This document shows positions 36,322 through 44,578 of a DNA stretch of 64,000 nucleotides, one piece after another. Each line of letters opens with the position of its first letter. Position 1 is the stretch's first letter. This stretch comes from Streptomyces avermitilis MA-4680 = NBRC 14893 (lineage in GTDB: Bacteria > Actinomycetota > Actinomycetes > Streptomycetales > Streptomycetaceae). Where the stretch lies: NCBI RefSeq assembly GCF_000009765.2, contig NC_003155.5:1612001-1676000 (forward strand). The letters run 5' to 3'. Made by a program: the position numbers and the translations under genes. The notes under the pieces are model-generated. The model did no database searches. It worked only from the letters and a program-made list of their open reading frames with translations, and had not been told where the DNA came from.

Positions 36322-36365
36322 ACCAGGCCCACGCGCCTGAGTGCCCTCCGCGGAGTTGTCTCTCG

Positions 36366-37301
36366 ATGTCGCACGTCCGAGTCATGCTCGACTACTTCCA
36401 CCCTTGGCCGAATTCGGCCGGTTTGTACGTCGCCCGGGAGCGCGGCTGGTACCGCGAGGCCGGCCTCGACGTGGAACTCGCCGTCCAGGACCCGGGACGT
36501 GGCGACACCCTTGAGTACCTGGCCCGCGGCGAGGTGGACCTCGGCCTCTTCCCGCCCAATCGCCTCCTCGCGCGCCGGGCCGCCCACGCCCAGCCCCTGC
36601 TCGCCGTCGCCGCCGTCAACCACCGCGCCCTGGAGGCGGTACAGACCGCCCGCTCCACCGGCATCACGCGCCCTCGCGACCTCGCCGGGCGCCGCCTCGC
36701 CTACAACCCGACGCCCCGCGGCCGCGCCATGGTCCGGCACCTGGTCGCGACCGACGGCGGCGACCCGGACGCGGTGATCACCGTCGATTCGGGCTACCGC
36801 GAACTCACCGTCGACGACATAGCGGCCGGCGAGGCCGACGCCACCTTCGGCAACTACTGGTCCTGGGACGCCCTGCGCGGCGATCTGCCCGAAGAGCACC
36901 GGCTGACCTGGCCGGTCGACGAGATCGGCGCACCCCGCTACCACAGCTACCTCCTCGGCACGAGCGAGGCCTTCGCCGACACCGAGCCCGGCCTGATACG
37001 CGCCTTCCTGTCCGCCACCGCCCGCGGCTACGCCGCCGCGGCCGCCGAACAGGACCGCGCGCAAGCGCTGTTGGAGCGGGTGATTCCGTACTTCTCCCGC
37101 CCCCTGATCGCCCGCTCCCTGGCCCTCGTCGCCCCGACCTGGACCGGCGCCGACGCACGCTGGGGCGTCATCGACGAGACCCGCATGGGCCCGTACGCCG
37201 ACTGGCTCGCCCGGCACGGCGCCATCGCGCACGCCCGCGACTGGGCGTCGTCCTACACGAACGAACTGCTCGAAACCACCGCCCCGGCGGTCAGCACATG
37301 A
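36366..37301 (+). CDS. NMT1/THI5-type pyrimidine-binding protein without signal peptide
   Basis: A 311-residue periplasmic-binding-protein-fold member of the NMT1 group: VRVMLDYFHPWPNSAGLYVA, ERGWYREAGLDVELAVQDPG and GEVDLGLFPPNRLLA follow the ThiY pattern. It has no signal peptide or lipobox from ATG 36366, so it may be cytoplasmic. The CCCFC motif of fungal THI5 HMP-P synthase is absent. It is the first gene after the TPP riboswitch. A role in binding a thiamine pyrimidine precursor is likely; whether it is transport or an enzymatic/carrier role is open. Confidence 0.75.
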   Translation: MSHVRVMLDYFHPWPNSAGLYVARERGWYREAGLDVELAVQDPGRGDTLEYLARGEVDLGLFPPNRLLARRAAHAQPLLAVAAVNHRALEAVQTARSTGITRPRDLAGRRLAYNPTPRGRAMVRHLVATDGGDPDAVITVDSGYRELTVDDIAAGEADATFGNYWSWDALRGDLPEEHRLTWPVDEIGAPRYHSYLLGTSEAFADTEPGLIRAFLSATARGYAAAAAEQDRAQALLERVIPYFSRPLIARSLALVAPTWTGADARWGVIDETRMGPYADWLARHGAIAHARDWASSYTNELLETTAPAVST

Positions 37302-37427
37302 CCTGCCAGGCACGGGAACTGACGAGGCGTATGGCCGTCGACCTCATGCGGGTCAACAGCGCGCTGTGTCGGGCGTGAGGAGCACTGCCACGCCTTCATC
37401 GCCGCCCTACCCCCTCCGAGGATCCCC

Positions 37428-38465
37428 ATGAGACCCCGTACGACCGCCCTGCTCGCCCTGGCCACCGCCGCCGCCCTCACCGCGACCGGCTGCGCAGCCC
37501 AGGACTCCACCTCCGCCGCGACGAAGAACGGCACCACCCAGGTCACCCTGGCCCTGGACTGGACGCCCAACACCAACCACACCGGCATCTACGTCGCCCA
37601 GCAGAAGGGGTGGTTCAAGGACGCCGGGATCGACCTGCGGATCGTGCCGTACGGCTCGACCGCACCCGAGACGCTCGTCGCGAACCACAAGGCGGACTTC
37701 GGAATCTCGTACCAGGAGGGCGTCACCACCGCGCGCTCCGCGGGCCAGGACATCACCTCCGTGTACGCCGTCACACAGAAGACGAACGTCACGGTCTCCG
37801 TGCGCGCCGACCGTGACGACATCAAGTCCCCCAAGGACCTGGACGGCAAGACGTACGCCGGCTTCGGCGCCCCGTACGAGAAGGCCCTGCTCCAGAAGGT
37901 CATCCAGGAGGACGGCGGCAAGGGCGACTTCAAGCAGGTCACGCTGAACACCTCGGCGTACGCGGCGCTGTACGCGGGCAAGGCGGACTTCGCGATGCCG
38001 ATGCCGACCTGGGAGGGCCTGGAGGCGAAGCTGACGGGCAAGCCCCTCAAGGACTTCCAGCTCGCCGACCACGGCTTCCCGGCCATCTACTCGACGCTCG
38101 TCGCCTCCTCCGGGCAGTACCTGAAGCAGAACCCCGAAGTCGCCAAGAAGTTCCTGGCCGTGGTCGACAAGGGGTACGAGTACGCCGCCGGCCATCCCGG
38201 CCGGGCCGCCGACCTCCTCATCGCGGCGAACAAGAGCACGCTCACCAACACCGAACTGGTCAAGAAGAGCGAGACGTTGCTCGCCAAGGAGTACTACCGC
38301 GCCGCCGACGGCACGATCGGCACCCAGACCGCCGAGCGCTGGCAGGACTTCGCCGACTTCGAGTTCAGGGCCGGGCTGCTGACGGACAAGAACGGCAAGA
38401 AGCTCACCAAGGCCCCCGACGCCTCCACCTACTTCACCGACGCGTACCTCCCGGACACGAAGTGA
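37428..38465 (+). CDS. thiY: ThiY-type thiamine-precursor-binding lipoprotein
   Basis: A 345-residue lipoprotein. The signal peptide ends in the lipobox TATGC with Cys at position 22. The mature part has LALDWTPNTNHTGIYVAQQK and GWFKDAGIDLRIVPYGSTAP, the hallmark of ThiY proteins that bind formylaminopyrimidine/HMP. GAGGATCCCC precedes the ATG. It is coupled to thiX by a 4-base overlap and is controlled by the TPP riboswitch upstream. Confidence 0.9.
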   Translation: MRPRTTALLALATAAALTATGCAAQDSTSAATKNGTTQVTLALDWTPNTNHTGIYVAQQKGWFKDAGIDLRIVPYGSTAPETLVANHKADFGISYQEGVTTARSAGQDITSVYAVTQKTNVTVSVRADRDDIKSPKDLDGKTYAGFGAPYEKALLQKVIQEDGGKGDFKQVTLNTSAYAALYAGKADFAMPMPTWEGLEAKLTGKPLKDFQLADHGFPAIYSTLVASSGQYLKQNPEVAKKFLAVVDKGYEYAAGHPGRAADLLIAANKSTLTNTELVKKSETLLAKEYYRAADGTIGTQTAERWQDFADFEFRAGLLTDKNGKKLTKAPDASTYFTDAYLPDTK

Positions 38466-39235
38466 GGGCGGTCCTGCGTGCCGTCTGGCCGCCGCTCCTC
38501 GTCCTCGTCGTGCTCGTGACCGGCTGGCAGTGGTACGTGAGTGCCGCCGGTGTCGACCCGACGGTGCTGCCCGGCCCCGGTCGCGTGCTGTCCGAGGGGT
38601 GGTCAAACCGTACCGATCTGTGGGACCAGACCCTGCCCACCCTCCAGGAGACCCTGCTCGGCTTCGCGCTCTCCTTCGCCGCCGCCTGGCTGGTGGCCGT
38701 GGTGCTGGACTTCTCCGCCGTGGCCCGGCGGGGCCTGTATCCGCTCCTGGTGGCCTCGCAGACCATCCCGATCGTCGCCGTCGCGCCGCTGCTGATCATC
38801 TGGTTCGGCTTCGGACTGCTGCCGAAGATGCTGGTGGTGACGCTGACGACGTTCTTCCCGCTCGCGGCGAACCTGGCGGCGGGCTTCGCCGCCACCGACC
38901 GCGACGCGATGCGGCTGCTGCGCTCGCTGGGCACGGGCCGGCTGCGCGCCTTCCGTCTGGTCCGCGTCCCGAGCGCGCTGCCGCACTTCTTCACCGGGCT
39001 GCGCGTGAGCATCACGTACGCCGTCGTCGGCGCCGTCTTCGCCGAGTACGCGGGCGCGGAGAAGGGCCTCGGGATCTATATGCAGGCGCAGAAGAGCGCG
39101 TTCCGCACGGACCTGGTGTTCGCGGCGGTCACCGTGACCGCGCTGCTGAGCATCGCCCTGTTCGGGGCGACCTGTCTGCTCCAGCGGCTCGTGCTGCCGT
39201 GGGAGCGGGCGCTGGTGAAGGAGGGCACGTCATGA
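38462..39235 (+). CDS. thiX: ThiX-type ABC permease
   Basis: A 257-residue permease with six membrane spans, of the SsuC/TauC/ThiX family. The EAA-like loop is DRDAMRLLRSLGTGRLRAFR near residues 146-165. GTG overlaps the thiY stop (GTGA) and the gene's own stop overlaps thiZ (ATGA). It forms the membrane channel of the pyrimidine importer. Confidence 0.9.
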   Translation: MRAVLRAVWPPLLVLVVLVTGWQWYVSAAGVDPTVLPGPGRVLSEGWSNRTDLWDQTLPTLQETLLGFALSFAAAWLVAVVLDFSAVARRGLYPLLVASQTIPIVAVAPLLIIWFGFGLLPKMLVVTLTTFFPLAANLAAGFAATDRDAMRLLRSLGTGRLRAFRLVRVPSALPHFFTGLRVSITYAVVGAVFAEYAGAEKGLGIYMQAQKSAFRTDLVFAAVTVTALLSIALFGATCLLQRLVLPWERALVKEGTS

Positions 39236-40026
39236 GTCTCGAAGTGCGCGGAGCGGGCAAGGCGTTCGGCACGCTCGAAGTGCTGCGCGAGCTCGAACTC
39301 AGCGTGCGGCCGGGCGAGTTCGCGGCCGTCATCGGTCCGAGCGGCAGCGGTAAGAGCACCCTCTTCAACCTGATCTCAGGGCTGGACACCCCCACCTCCG
39401 GCGAGATCCTCGTCGACGGCGCCCCGGCGTCGGTGGCCTCCGGCAAGGTCGCGTACATGCCGCAGAAGGACCTGCTGTTCCCCTGGCGCACCGTGCTCGA
39501 CAACACCGCGCTGGGACTCGAGGCGCAGGGCGTACGGAAGAAGGAGGCGCGGCGCCGGGCGGGCGAGCTCTTCGAGGCCTTCGGCCTGGACGGCTTCCAG
39601 TCCTCCTACCCCTTCCAGCTCAGCGGCGGTATGCGGCAGCGCGCGGCCCTGCTGCGCACCGTCGTCCTGGAACGGCCCGTGCTGCTGCTCGACGAGCCGT
39701 TCGGCGCGCTCGACTCACTCACCCGCACCGAGATGCAGCTGTGGCTGGCCGACATGTGGCAGCGCTATCGCTGGACCGTCGTCCTGGTCACGCACGACAT
39801 CCGCGAGGCCGTGCTGCTGGCCGACACCGTGCATGTGCTCTCGCCCCGGCCGGCCACCGTCGTCGAGCGCGTCGAGGTGCCGCGCTCCGGTCCGCGCGGC
39901 CTGGACGCCCTCGCCGAACCGGAGTTCGCGGCGACCGAAAGACGTGTCCTGGACGCTCTGCGCGGCCCGACCGCGGTGACAGCGGCGGTCACGACCGCCA
40001 TGACAACAGCGGTGAGCGCGACGTGA
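39232..40026 (+). CDS. thiZ: ThiZ-type ABC ATPase
   Basis: A 264-residue ATPase. Walker A GPSGSGKST is at 35-43, the Q-loop YMPQKDLLFPW follows, the signature is LSGGMRQR, Walker B LLLDEPFG and the switch His VTHD. It belongs to the TauB/SsuB/ThiZ group. An alanine/threonine-rich C-terminal tail is unusual. The stop overlaps the GTG of the kinase gene by 4 bases. Confidence 0.92.
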   Translation: MSLEVRGAGKAFGTLEVLRELELSVRPGEFAAVIGPSGSGKSTLFNLISGLDTPTSGEILVDGAPASVASGKVAYMPQKDLLFPWRTVLDNTALGLEAQGVRKKEARRRAGELFEAFGLDGFQSSYPFQLSGGMRQRAALLRTVVLERPVLLLDEPFGALDSLTRTEMQLWLADMWQRYRWTVVLVTHDIREAVLLADTVHVLSPRPATVVERVEVPRSGPRGLDALAEPEFAATERRVLDALRGPTAVTAAVTTAMTTAVSAT

Positions 40027-41147
40027 GTTCACATCTTGCGCACGGCATGGGAACCGAACCGGTCGAGCCCGACTGGCCCCCGCTGACCGAGGCCGAGGTG
40101 GCGGATGTCGTGGGACCGTCGCGGGTGGTGTGGCGCAGCCCGCGCCCGCTGTCGGCGGCCGCTGTCGTCGAACGCGGGGGACGCCGCCTGTTCGTCAAGC
40201 GGCATCACCTGAGCGTGCGGACGCCCGAAGGCCTCGCGGAGGAGCATGCCTTCCTGCGGCATCTGCGCGAACGCGGGGCTCCGGTGGTGGAGGTGCTGGA
40301 CGTCGCGACACGGCAGGAGTGGGTGTACGAGGTCCACTCGGCCGGCCTGGGCACGGATCTGTACCGGGACGATCTGTCCTGGTCGCCGTTCCGGTCCAGC
40401 ACACACGCACGGGCCGCGGGCGCGGCGCTCGCCCGGCTCCATCTGGCCGCGGACGGATTCGAGGCGCCCCGCCGGATTCCGCAGCCGCTGGTGGCCTCGT
40501 TCACGATCTTCGCCGCGGACGACCCCGGTACAGCCCTGGAGCGGTACGTGGCCGAGCGGCCCGCCCTGGCCGGGGCGCTGGCGGACCATCCGTGGCGTGC
40601 GGACACCCGCCGTGTCCTGCTGCCCCTCTTCGAGCGCTTGGCCCCGCATCTGCCCCTTCTGGAGCCTCTCTGGACCCACAACGACTGGCATGCCTCGAAC
40701 CTGTTGTGGGACGCCTCCGGAGAGGTCTCCACCGTGCTCGACTTCGGGATGAGCGACCGCACGACCGCCGTCCACGACCTGGCCACGGCGATCGAACGCA
40801 ACGCCGTCCAATGGCTGCAACCAGGCTTTCCGGTGCGCGAGCAGGACGTCGACGCGCTCCTGGACGGCTACCAGTCCGTTCGGCCACTCACCGTGTCCGA
40901 GTCGGCGGCACTGCCCGAGCTGCTCCCTCTGGTGCACGCGGAGTTCGCGCTGTCCGAGATGGGCTACTTCCACGGCATCACCGGGTCCGCGGAGAATACG
41001 CGGCTCGCGTACGCGTACCTGGTCGACCACGCCGAGTGGTTCACCGGCGACGCCGGCTCGCACCTGGTCGACAGGGTGCGGCACCGGGCAGCCGCCGCGC
41101 CGAAGCCTCCCCCTGCCGGAAGGCCGCTCTCGGATGCCTCCTCCTAG
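40023..41147 (+). CDS. APH-fold phosphotransferase coupled to the thiamine operon
   Basis: A 374-residue kinase of the choline/aminoglycoside phosphotransferase (PF01636) family. K59 (LFVKRHH) should hold ATP, the catalytic Brenner motif is HNDWHASNLLWD with D221 and N226, and the metal-binding motif is DFG at 240-242. The GTG start overlaps the thiZ stop, so it is the last member of the TPP-riboswitch operon. By context it could phosphorylate HMP, thiamine or an imported analogue. The family also contains homoserine and aminoglycoside kinases, so this is inference. Confidence 0.82.
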   Translation: MSSHLAHGMGTEPVEPDWPPLTEAEVADVVGPSRVVWRSPRPLSAAAVVERGGRRLFVKRHHLSVRTPEGLAEEHAFLRHLRERGAPVVEVLDVATRQEWVYEVHSAGLGTDLYRDDLSWSPFRSSTHARAAGAALARLHLAADGFEAPRRIPQPLVASFTIFAADDPGTALERYVAERPALAGALADHPWRADTRRVLLPLFERLAPHLPLLEPLWTHNDWHASNLLWDASGEVSTVLDFGMSDRTTAVHDLATAIERNAVQWLQPGFPVREQDVDALLDGYQSVRPLTVSESAALPELLPLVHAEFALSEMGYFHGITGSAENTRLAYAYLVDHAEWFTGDAGSHLVDRVRHRAAAAPKPPPAGRPLSDASS

Positions 41148-41184
41148 GACACCGGGGCACCGCCCCCGGTTACCGTGCGGGGTC

Positions 41185-41331
41185 ATGCGCCCGGCACCCC
41201 GACCAGAGCGACCAGAGCGACCAGAGCGACCAGAGCGACCAGAAAGAGGAGCCGGCATGCCCGGCGAAGACACCTCCGCGCCCGGCTTCCTCGCTCTCGG
41301 CGCGCTGCCGTGCTCCGCCGAGGAGGTGTGA
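41185..41331 (+). CDS. Possible 48-residue peptide with (Pro-Glu-Arg)n repeat
   Basis: Reads MRPAPRPERPERPERPERPE and then RGAGMPGEDTSAPGFLALGA and LPCSAEEV. A shorter version starts at ATG 41257 with AGAGGAG five bases upstream, giving a 24-residue peptide. Both are too short to judge by composition. No maturation enzymes are adjacent. It may be a real small protein or chance. Confidence 0.3.
   Translation: MRPAPRPERPERPERPERPERGAGMPGEDTSAPGFLALGALPCSAEEV
41200..41245. repeat. 9-bp tandem repeat, about five units
   Basis: Four perfect copies of CGACCAGAG in a row are followed by a fifth ending GACCAGAAA. Nine is a multiple of three, so the repeat keeps frame in the possible peptide across it. 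Confidence 0.9.
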
Positions 41332-41656
41332 CGTCCACGAGCGTGTCGCTGCGTGGCGCGGATGCGATGAGCCTGGCAACGCGCGAACGGTCGCCTCGTA
41401 TCCGGACGAGTGAGCGCGACGTCAGGAGCGCGGACACGTGGCGGCGTCGACGCGCGCCAGATCCACATGCAGTCTGCGGTGCAGCACTGGAGTGCTCACC
41501 TCACCATGTCCAGCAGGCGGGCGCGGGACGGACCGTTGCGGCCGCATGAAAATCCGACGGGCCGGCGCGCGGAGCCATCACCTGCGAACGCGGTGTTTCC
41601 GTTCTGCGAACAGGAAGCCGTGGCCGGGGACACGCGCCGTCGGGCGGTGTGACCAT
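41332..41656. other. Intergenic region before the MFS gene
   Basis: About 325 bases with no gene or clear signal. The promoter of the MFS transporter must lie here or further upstream; I see no consensus elements I would trust. Confidence 0.5.
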
Positions 41657-41662
41657 GTGCGC

Positions 41663-43132
41663 ATGCTCCCGGGAGAAGGTCACGCCGCCCGGCGGGTGTT
41701 GATGGTGTGCATGGCGGCCGGGGTCACGACCCTGCTCGACCAGTCGGTCCTCAACATCGCGGTACCGGCGCTGCGTCAGTCACTGGAGGCGGGTTCCACC
41801 GATGTGCAATGGATCGTCGCCGGATACTCGCTGACGTTCGGTCTCATGCTCGTGCCCGGTGGCAGCCTCGGCGATGTGCACGGGCGCAAAGGCCTGTTCC
41901 TGGTGGGCCTGTCGGTCTTCGTTCTCTTCGGCGTGATCGCCGCCACCGGTGTGCGGCCGGAGATGGTGATCGCCGCACGGCTGATGCAGGGCGCCGGGGC
42001 CGGCCTCGTCAACTCCCAGGTCATCGGCACCCTTCAAGATGTCTTCACCGGCCAGGACCGGGCTCGCGCGCTAGGCCTGTACGCCGTCACCGGCGGGCTC
42101 GCCGCGGCACTGGGACCGGCGCTCGGCGGCACGCTCGTCGCGGCCTTCGGCCCGGAGCTCGGGTGGCGGCTGTGTCTGCTCCTGAGCACACCCTGCGGAG
42201 TGATCACTCTCTGGCTCGCGGCCCTTTGGCTTCCGCGGGCGCGGCGGCCCGACGGACGAAGTCGGCTCGACTGGTGGGGGCTGCTGTGGGTGGGTGCGCT
42301 GACGTTGACGCTGATGCTGCCCTTCATCAGCACACCGAGCAGCGGCGGCGAGGCGGCGCTGTGGGCCGGCGCCGCAGTCGTCCTGACCGCCTGCTTCGTT
42401 CTGGGGCAGCGACTGCGCGTACGGGCGGGGCGGGCGCCGCTGGTGCATCCGTCGCTCGCCCGCTCGCTTCCGTACACGCTCGGGACGGCCGTTGCGATGG
42501 CGAGCTTCGGGTCCTCGCTGGCCGCGACGCTCGTCCTGACCATGTTCCTGCAGAGCGGTCTCGGGCTTTCCGCTCCGGCCGCGGCACTGGTCACTCTCCC
42601 GGCGGCGCTGGCCATGGGGGGCGCGTCGGCGGTGGCGTGGCGCACGGTCCGCCGCCTTGGGCCGCACACGGTCACGCTGGGACTCGCCCTGGGGATCCTC
42701 GCGCTGCTCGCGGCGGCCGCGGGCGCCGTCATCGCATCGCGCACCGCGCTCCCGTGGGTGCTCGCCGCCGTTCAGTTGTGCTCCGGTGCCGCCTCGGGCC
42801 TCACCGTCTCACCCAACCAGGCCCAAGTGCTCCAGCACGCCCCGGCCGAGGCCGCGGGCGTGGCGGGCGGCATTCTCCAGATGGCCCAGCGCATCGCCGC
42901 GGCGGTGGCCCTGAGCGCGGTCTCCGGGAGCTATCTGCGCGGCGTGGCCGGGGCGGCGGGTGCGCCCCGTGCGGCTTTCGCCCACGCCATGCTCATCTGT
43001 GCCGCTCTGCTCGCCCTGGCCGTCGCCCTGTCCTTGTTGCGCTCTCACCGCACGGGCCCGCGGCGCCCTCCTACGCTGCTGGCTCCCGGGCACCCGCAAG
43101 CCACACCCGCACCCGTTCACGAGGAACCGTGA
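41663..43132 (+). CDS. MFS drug exporter, DHA2 (14-span) family
   Basis: A 489-residue proton-coupled exporter with about 14 spans. Motif C-like segments and the DHA2 signature LLDQSVLNIAVPALRQSL in span 1 (motif D1) are clear. GGSLGDVHGRKGLFLVGL is motif A and GPALGGTLVAAFG motif C. Start options are ATG 41663 or GTG 41657. No divergent regulator is present. The substrate is not predictable. Confidence 0.9.
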   Translation: MLPGEGHAARRVLMVCMAAGVTTLLDQSVLNIAVPALRQSLEAGSTDVQWIVAGYSLTFGLMLVPGGSLGDVHGRKGLFLVGLSVFVLFGVIAATGVRPEMVIAARLMQGAGAGLVNSQVIGTLQDVFTGQDRARALGLYAVTGGLAAALGPALGGTLVAAFGPELGWRLCLLLSTPCGVITLWLAALWLPRARRPDGRSRLDWWGLLWVGALTLTLMLPFISTPSSGGEAALWAGAAVVLTACFVLGQRLRVRAGRAPLVHPSLARSLPYTLGTAVAMASFGSSLAATLVLTMFLQSGLGLSAPAAALVTLPAALAMGGASAVAWRTVRRLGPHTVTLGLALGILALLAAAAGAVIASRTALPWVLAAVQLCSGAASGLTVSPNQAQVLQHAPAEAAGVAGGILQMAQRIAAAVALSAVSGSYLRGVAGAAGAPRAAFAHAMLICAALLALAVALSLLRSHRTGPRRPPTLLAPGHPQATPAPVHEEP

Positions 43133-43306
43133 CGTCCCTGCCGCCCTGCGACGCGGGAGCGGACCTGCGCGGGGCGCCAGGCCGCCGGCGCCGTGGACGC
43201 GGGCCGACGCATCGACGAGGGCATGCGCGGCTGCGCCCCCGACGTCTGGCCGGACGACACCAGGGGGCGACGCGTCACCGGACCTGCCGTCCCCCGTCCC
43301 GTTGCG

Positions 43307-44578
43307 TCATTTTCCCTTGGGTCGCAGGACCTTCCCGCCGTGCCAGCGGCAGACGTTGAGGGCGAAGTGGAGGTCGAAGGCGTTGGCGTCGAGGTCGAGT
43401 CGGTAGTGGTCGACGGCGCGCTGGACGCGGTAGTGGACGGTGTTGCGGTGGACCGTCAAGTGGTCCGCGGTGGCGGCGTAGCTGCGGTTGGTGGCGAGGA
43501 AGACGCGGAGCGTCTCGCGGAGGACTTCGTTGCGGGGATCGTCGACGGCGAGGTCGCCGAGGGTGTCGGAGACGAAGTCGGCCAGTTCGCGGGGCTCGTC
43601 GACCAGGAGGGCGACGGGAGCGACGCGGGCGAAGGCGACCGCCCGGGGCGCGGTGGGTCCCGCGGAGAGGGCGAGGGCCTTCGCACGGGCGGCGGCACGC
43701 GTGCTGCGACGGAAACCGTCGAGTCCCGGGCGGACGCTGCCGAGGGCGACCCGCACCGGCAGCGCGGCGTCGGCCAGTTCGGCGGCCACCGTGTCGGCGT
43801 CCACCGGGCAGTCGGGCCTGACGGCAAGCCAGATCCGGACGCCGGCCTCGTCGGTGTGGATCAGCAGGGGGCGGCCGTGGGCGCGCAGCACGGTGTGCAG
43901 CAGCGAGGCCAGCCGGTCGAAAACGGCGGTGGGGTCGGTGGTCGCCGCGGTGCCGTCGAGCCAGCCCTCCACGCCCAGATGGCTGCCGGACAACCGGTAG
44001 CCGAGGGCGGCCTCGGCCTGCCGCTGATCCACCCTGGGATTGTCGAGGAGCTGAGTGACCCAGTGCCGGCGCAGTACACCGCGGGTGCCCACCCAGCGTT
44101 CGCGCTCCTCCTCGTAGACGCGGGCGATCTGGTCGCAGACCCGGTCCACATAGGCCGAGCTGAGGCTGACCAGGGTGATGAGGGTGCCGGCGATGTCCGG
44201 CAGGTTCAGTCGGACCGCCTCGCCGAGGACCAGATCCAGGCTCTGCGCATGGCCGAGGCGGTAGGCGCGCAGCAGGGCCGAGAGCGGGACGTCTCGCTGG
44301 GCGAGGCGGCGGGCGTACGAGACGGCCGAGGCGGGGGCGTCGACGGTCCCCGGATCGATGCGGTTGATGACGACGTGCAGGGAGGTGACGATGTTCTCGG
44401 TGATGCTGGCTTCCAGCAGTCCGCGCAGCGGTTCGTCGTGTTCCAGCTGGGAGATCTCCGCCTCCGTGGTGGCGACCAGCTTGGCGATGAACTCGTCCCG
44501 GTGCGCCTGCATCACCTGGGCCGCGAGGACGGCCGGGTCCGGCGCCCCGTCCGCCGGCCGCTGCGCGGGGCCGTTCAC
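43307..44578 (-). CDS. PucR-family transcriptional regulator
   Basis: A 423-residue regulator. The C-terminal PucR helix-turn-helix is LRVFLATNRSYAATADHLTV then HRNTVHYRVQRAVDHYRLDL, preceded by a GGDEF-like CdaR domain. The N-terminal RsbRD-like helical region (about 20-150) probably senses signal. The GTG start overlaps the stop of the FAD oxidoreductase gene, so it is the last coupled gene of the lower acyl-CoA operon and probably controls it. Confidence 0.87.
   Translation of the reverse strand: MNGPAQRPADGAPDPAVLAAQVMQAHRDEFIAKLVATTEAEISQLEHDEPLRGLLEASITENIVTSLHVVINRIDPGTVDAPASAVSYARRLAQRDVPLSALLRAYRLGHAQSLDLVLGEAVRLNLPDIAGTLITLVSLSSAYVDRVCDQIARVYEEERERWVGTRGVLRRHWVTQLLDNPRVDQRQAEAALGYRLSGSHLGVEGWLDGTAATTDPTAVFDRLASLLHTVLRAHGRPLLIHTDEAGVRIWLAVRPDCPVDADTVAAELADAALPVRVALGSVRPGLDGFRRSTRAAARAKALALSAGPTAPRAVAFARVAPVALLVDEPRELADFVSDTLGDLAVDDPRNEVLRETLRVFLATNRSYAATADHLTVHRNTVHYRVQRAVDHYRLDLDANAFDLHFALNVCRWHGGKVLRPKGK

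Noticed and set aside
36225..36365. In-frame upstream GTG adding 47 residues with a leucine-rich, signal-like stretch to the NMT1 protein
   Set aside because: No ribosome binding site, poor third-base GC bias in the pyrimidine tract, and protein alignment starts normally at ATG 36366.
36366..37301. THI5-type HMP-P synthase
   Set aside because: The diagnostic CCCFC motif is missing, so only a pyrimidine-binding role is supported.
41200..41245. CRISPR-like short repeat
   Set aside because: Units are 9 bases and contiguous with no spacers; a plain tandem repeat.
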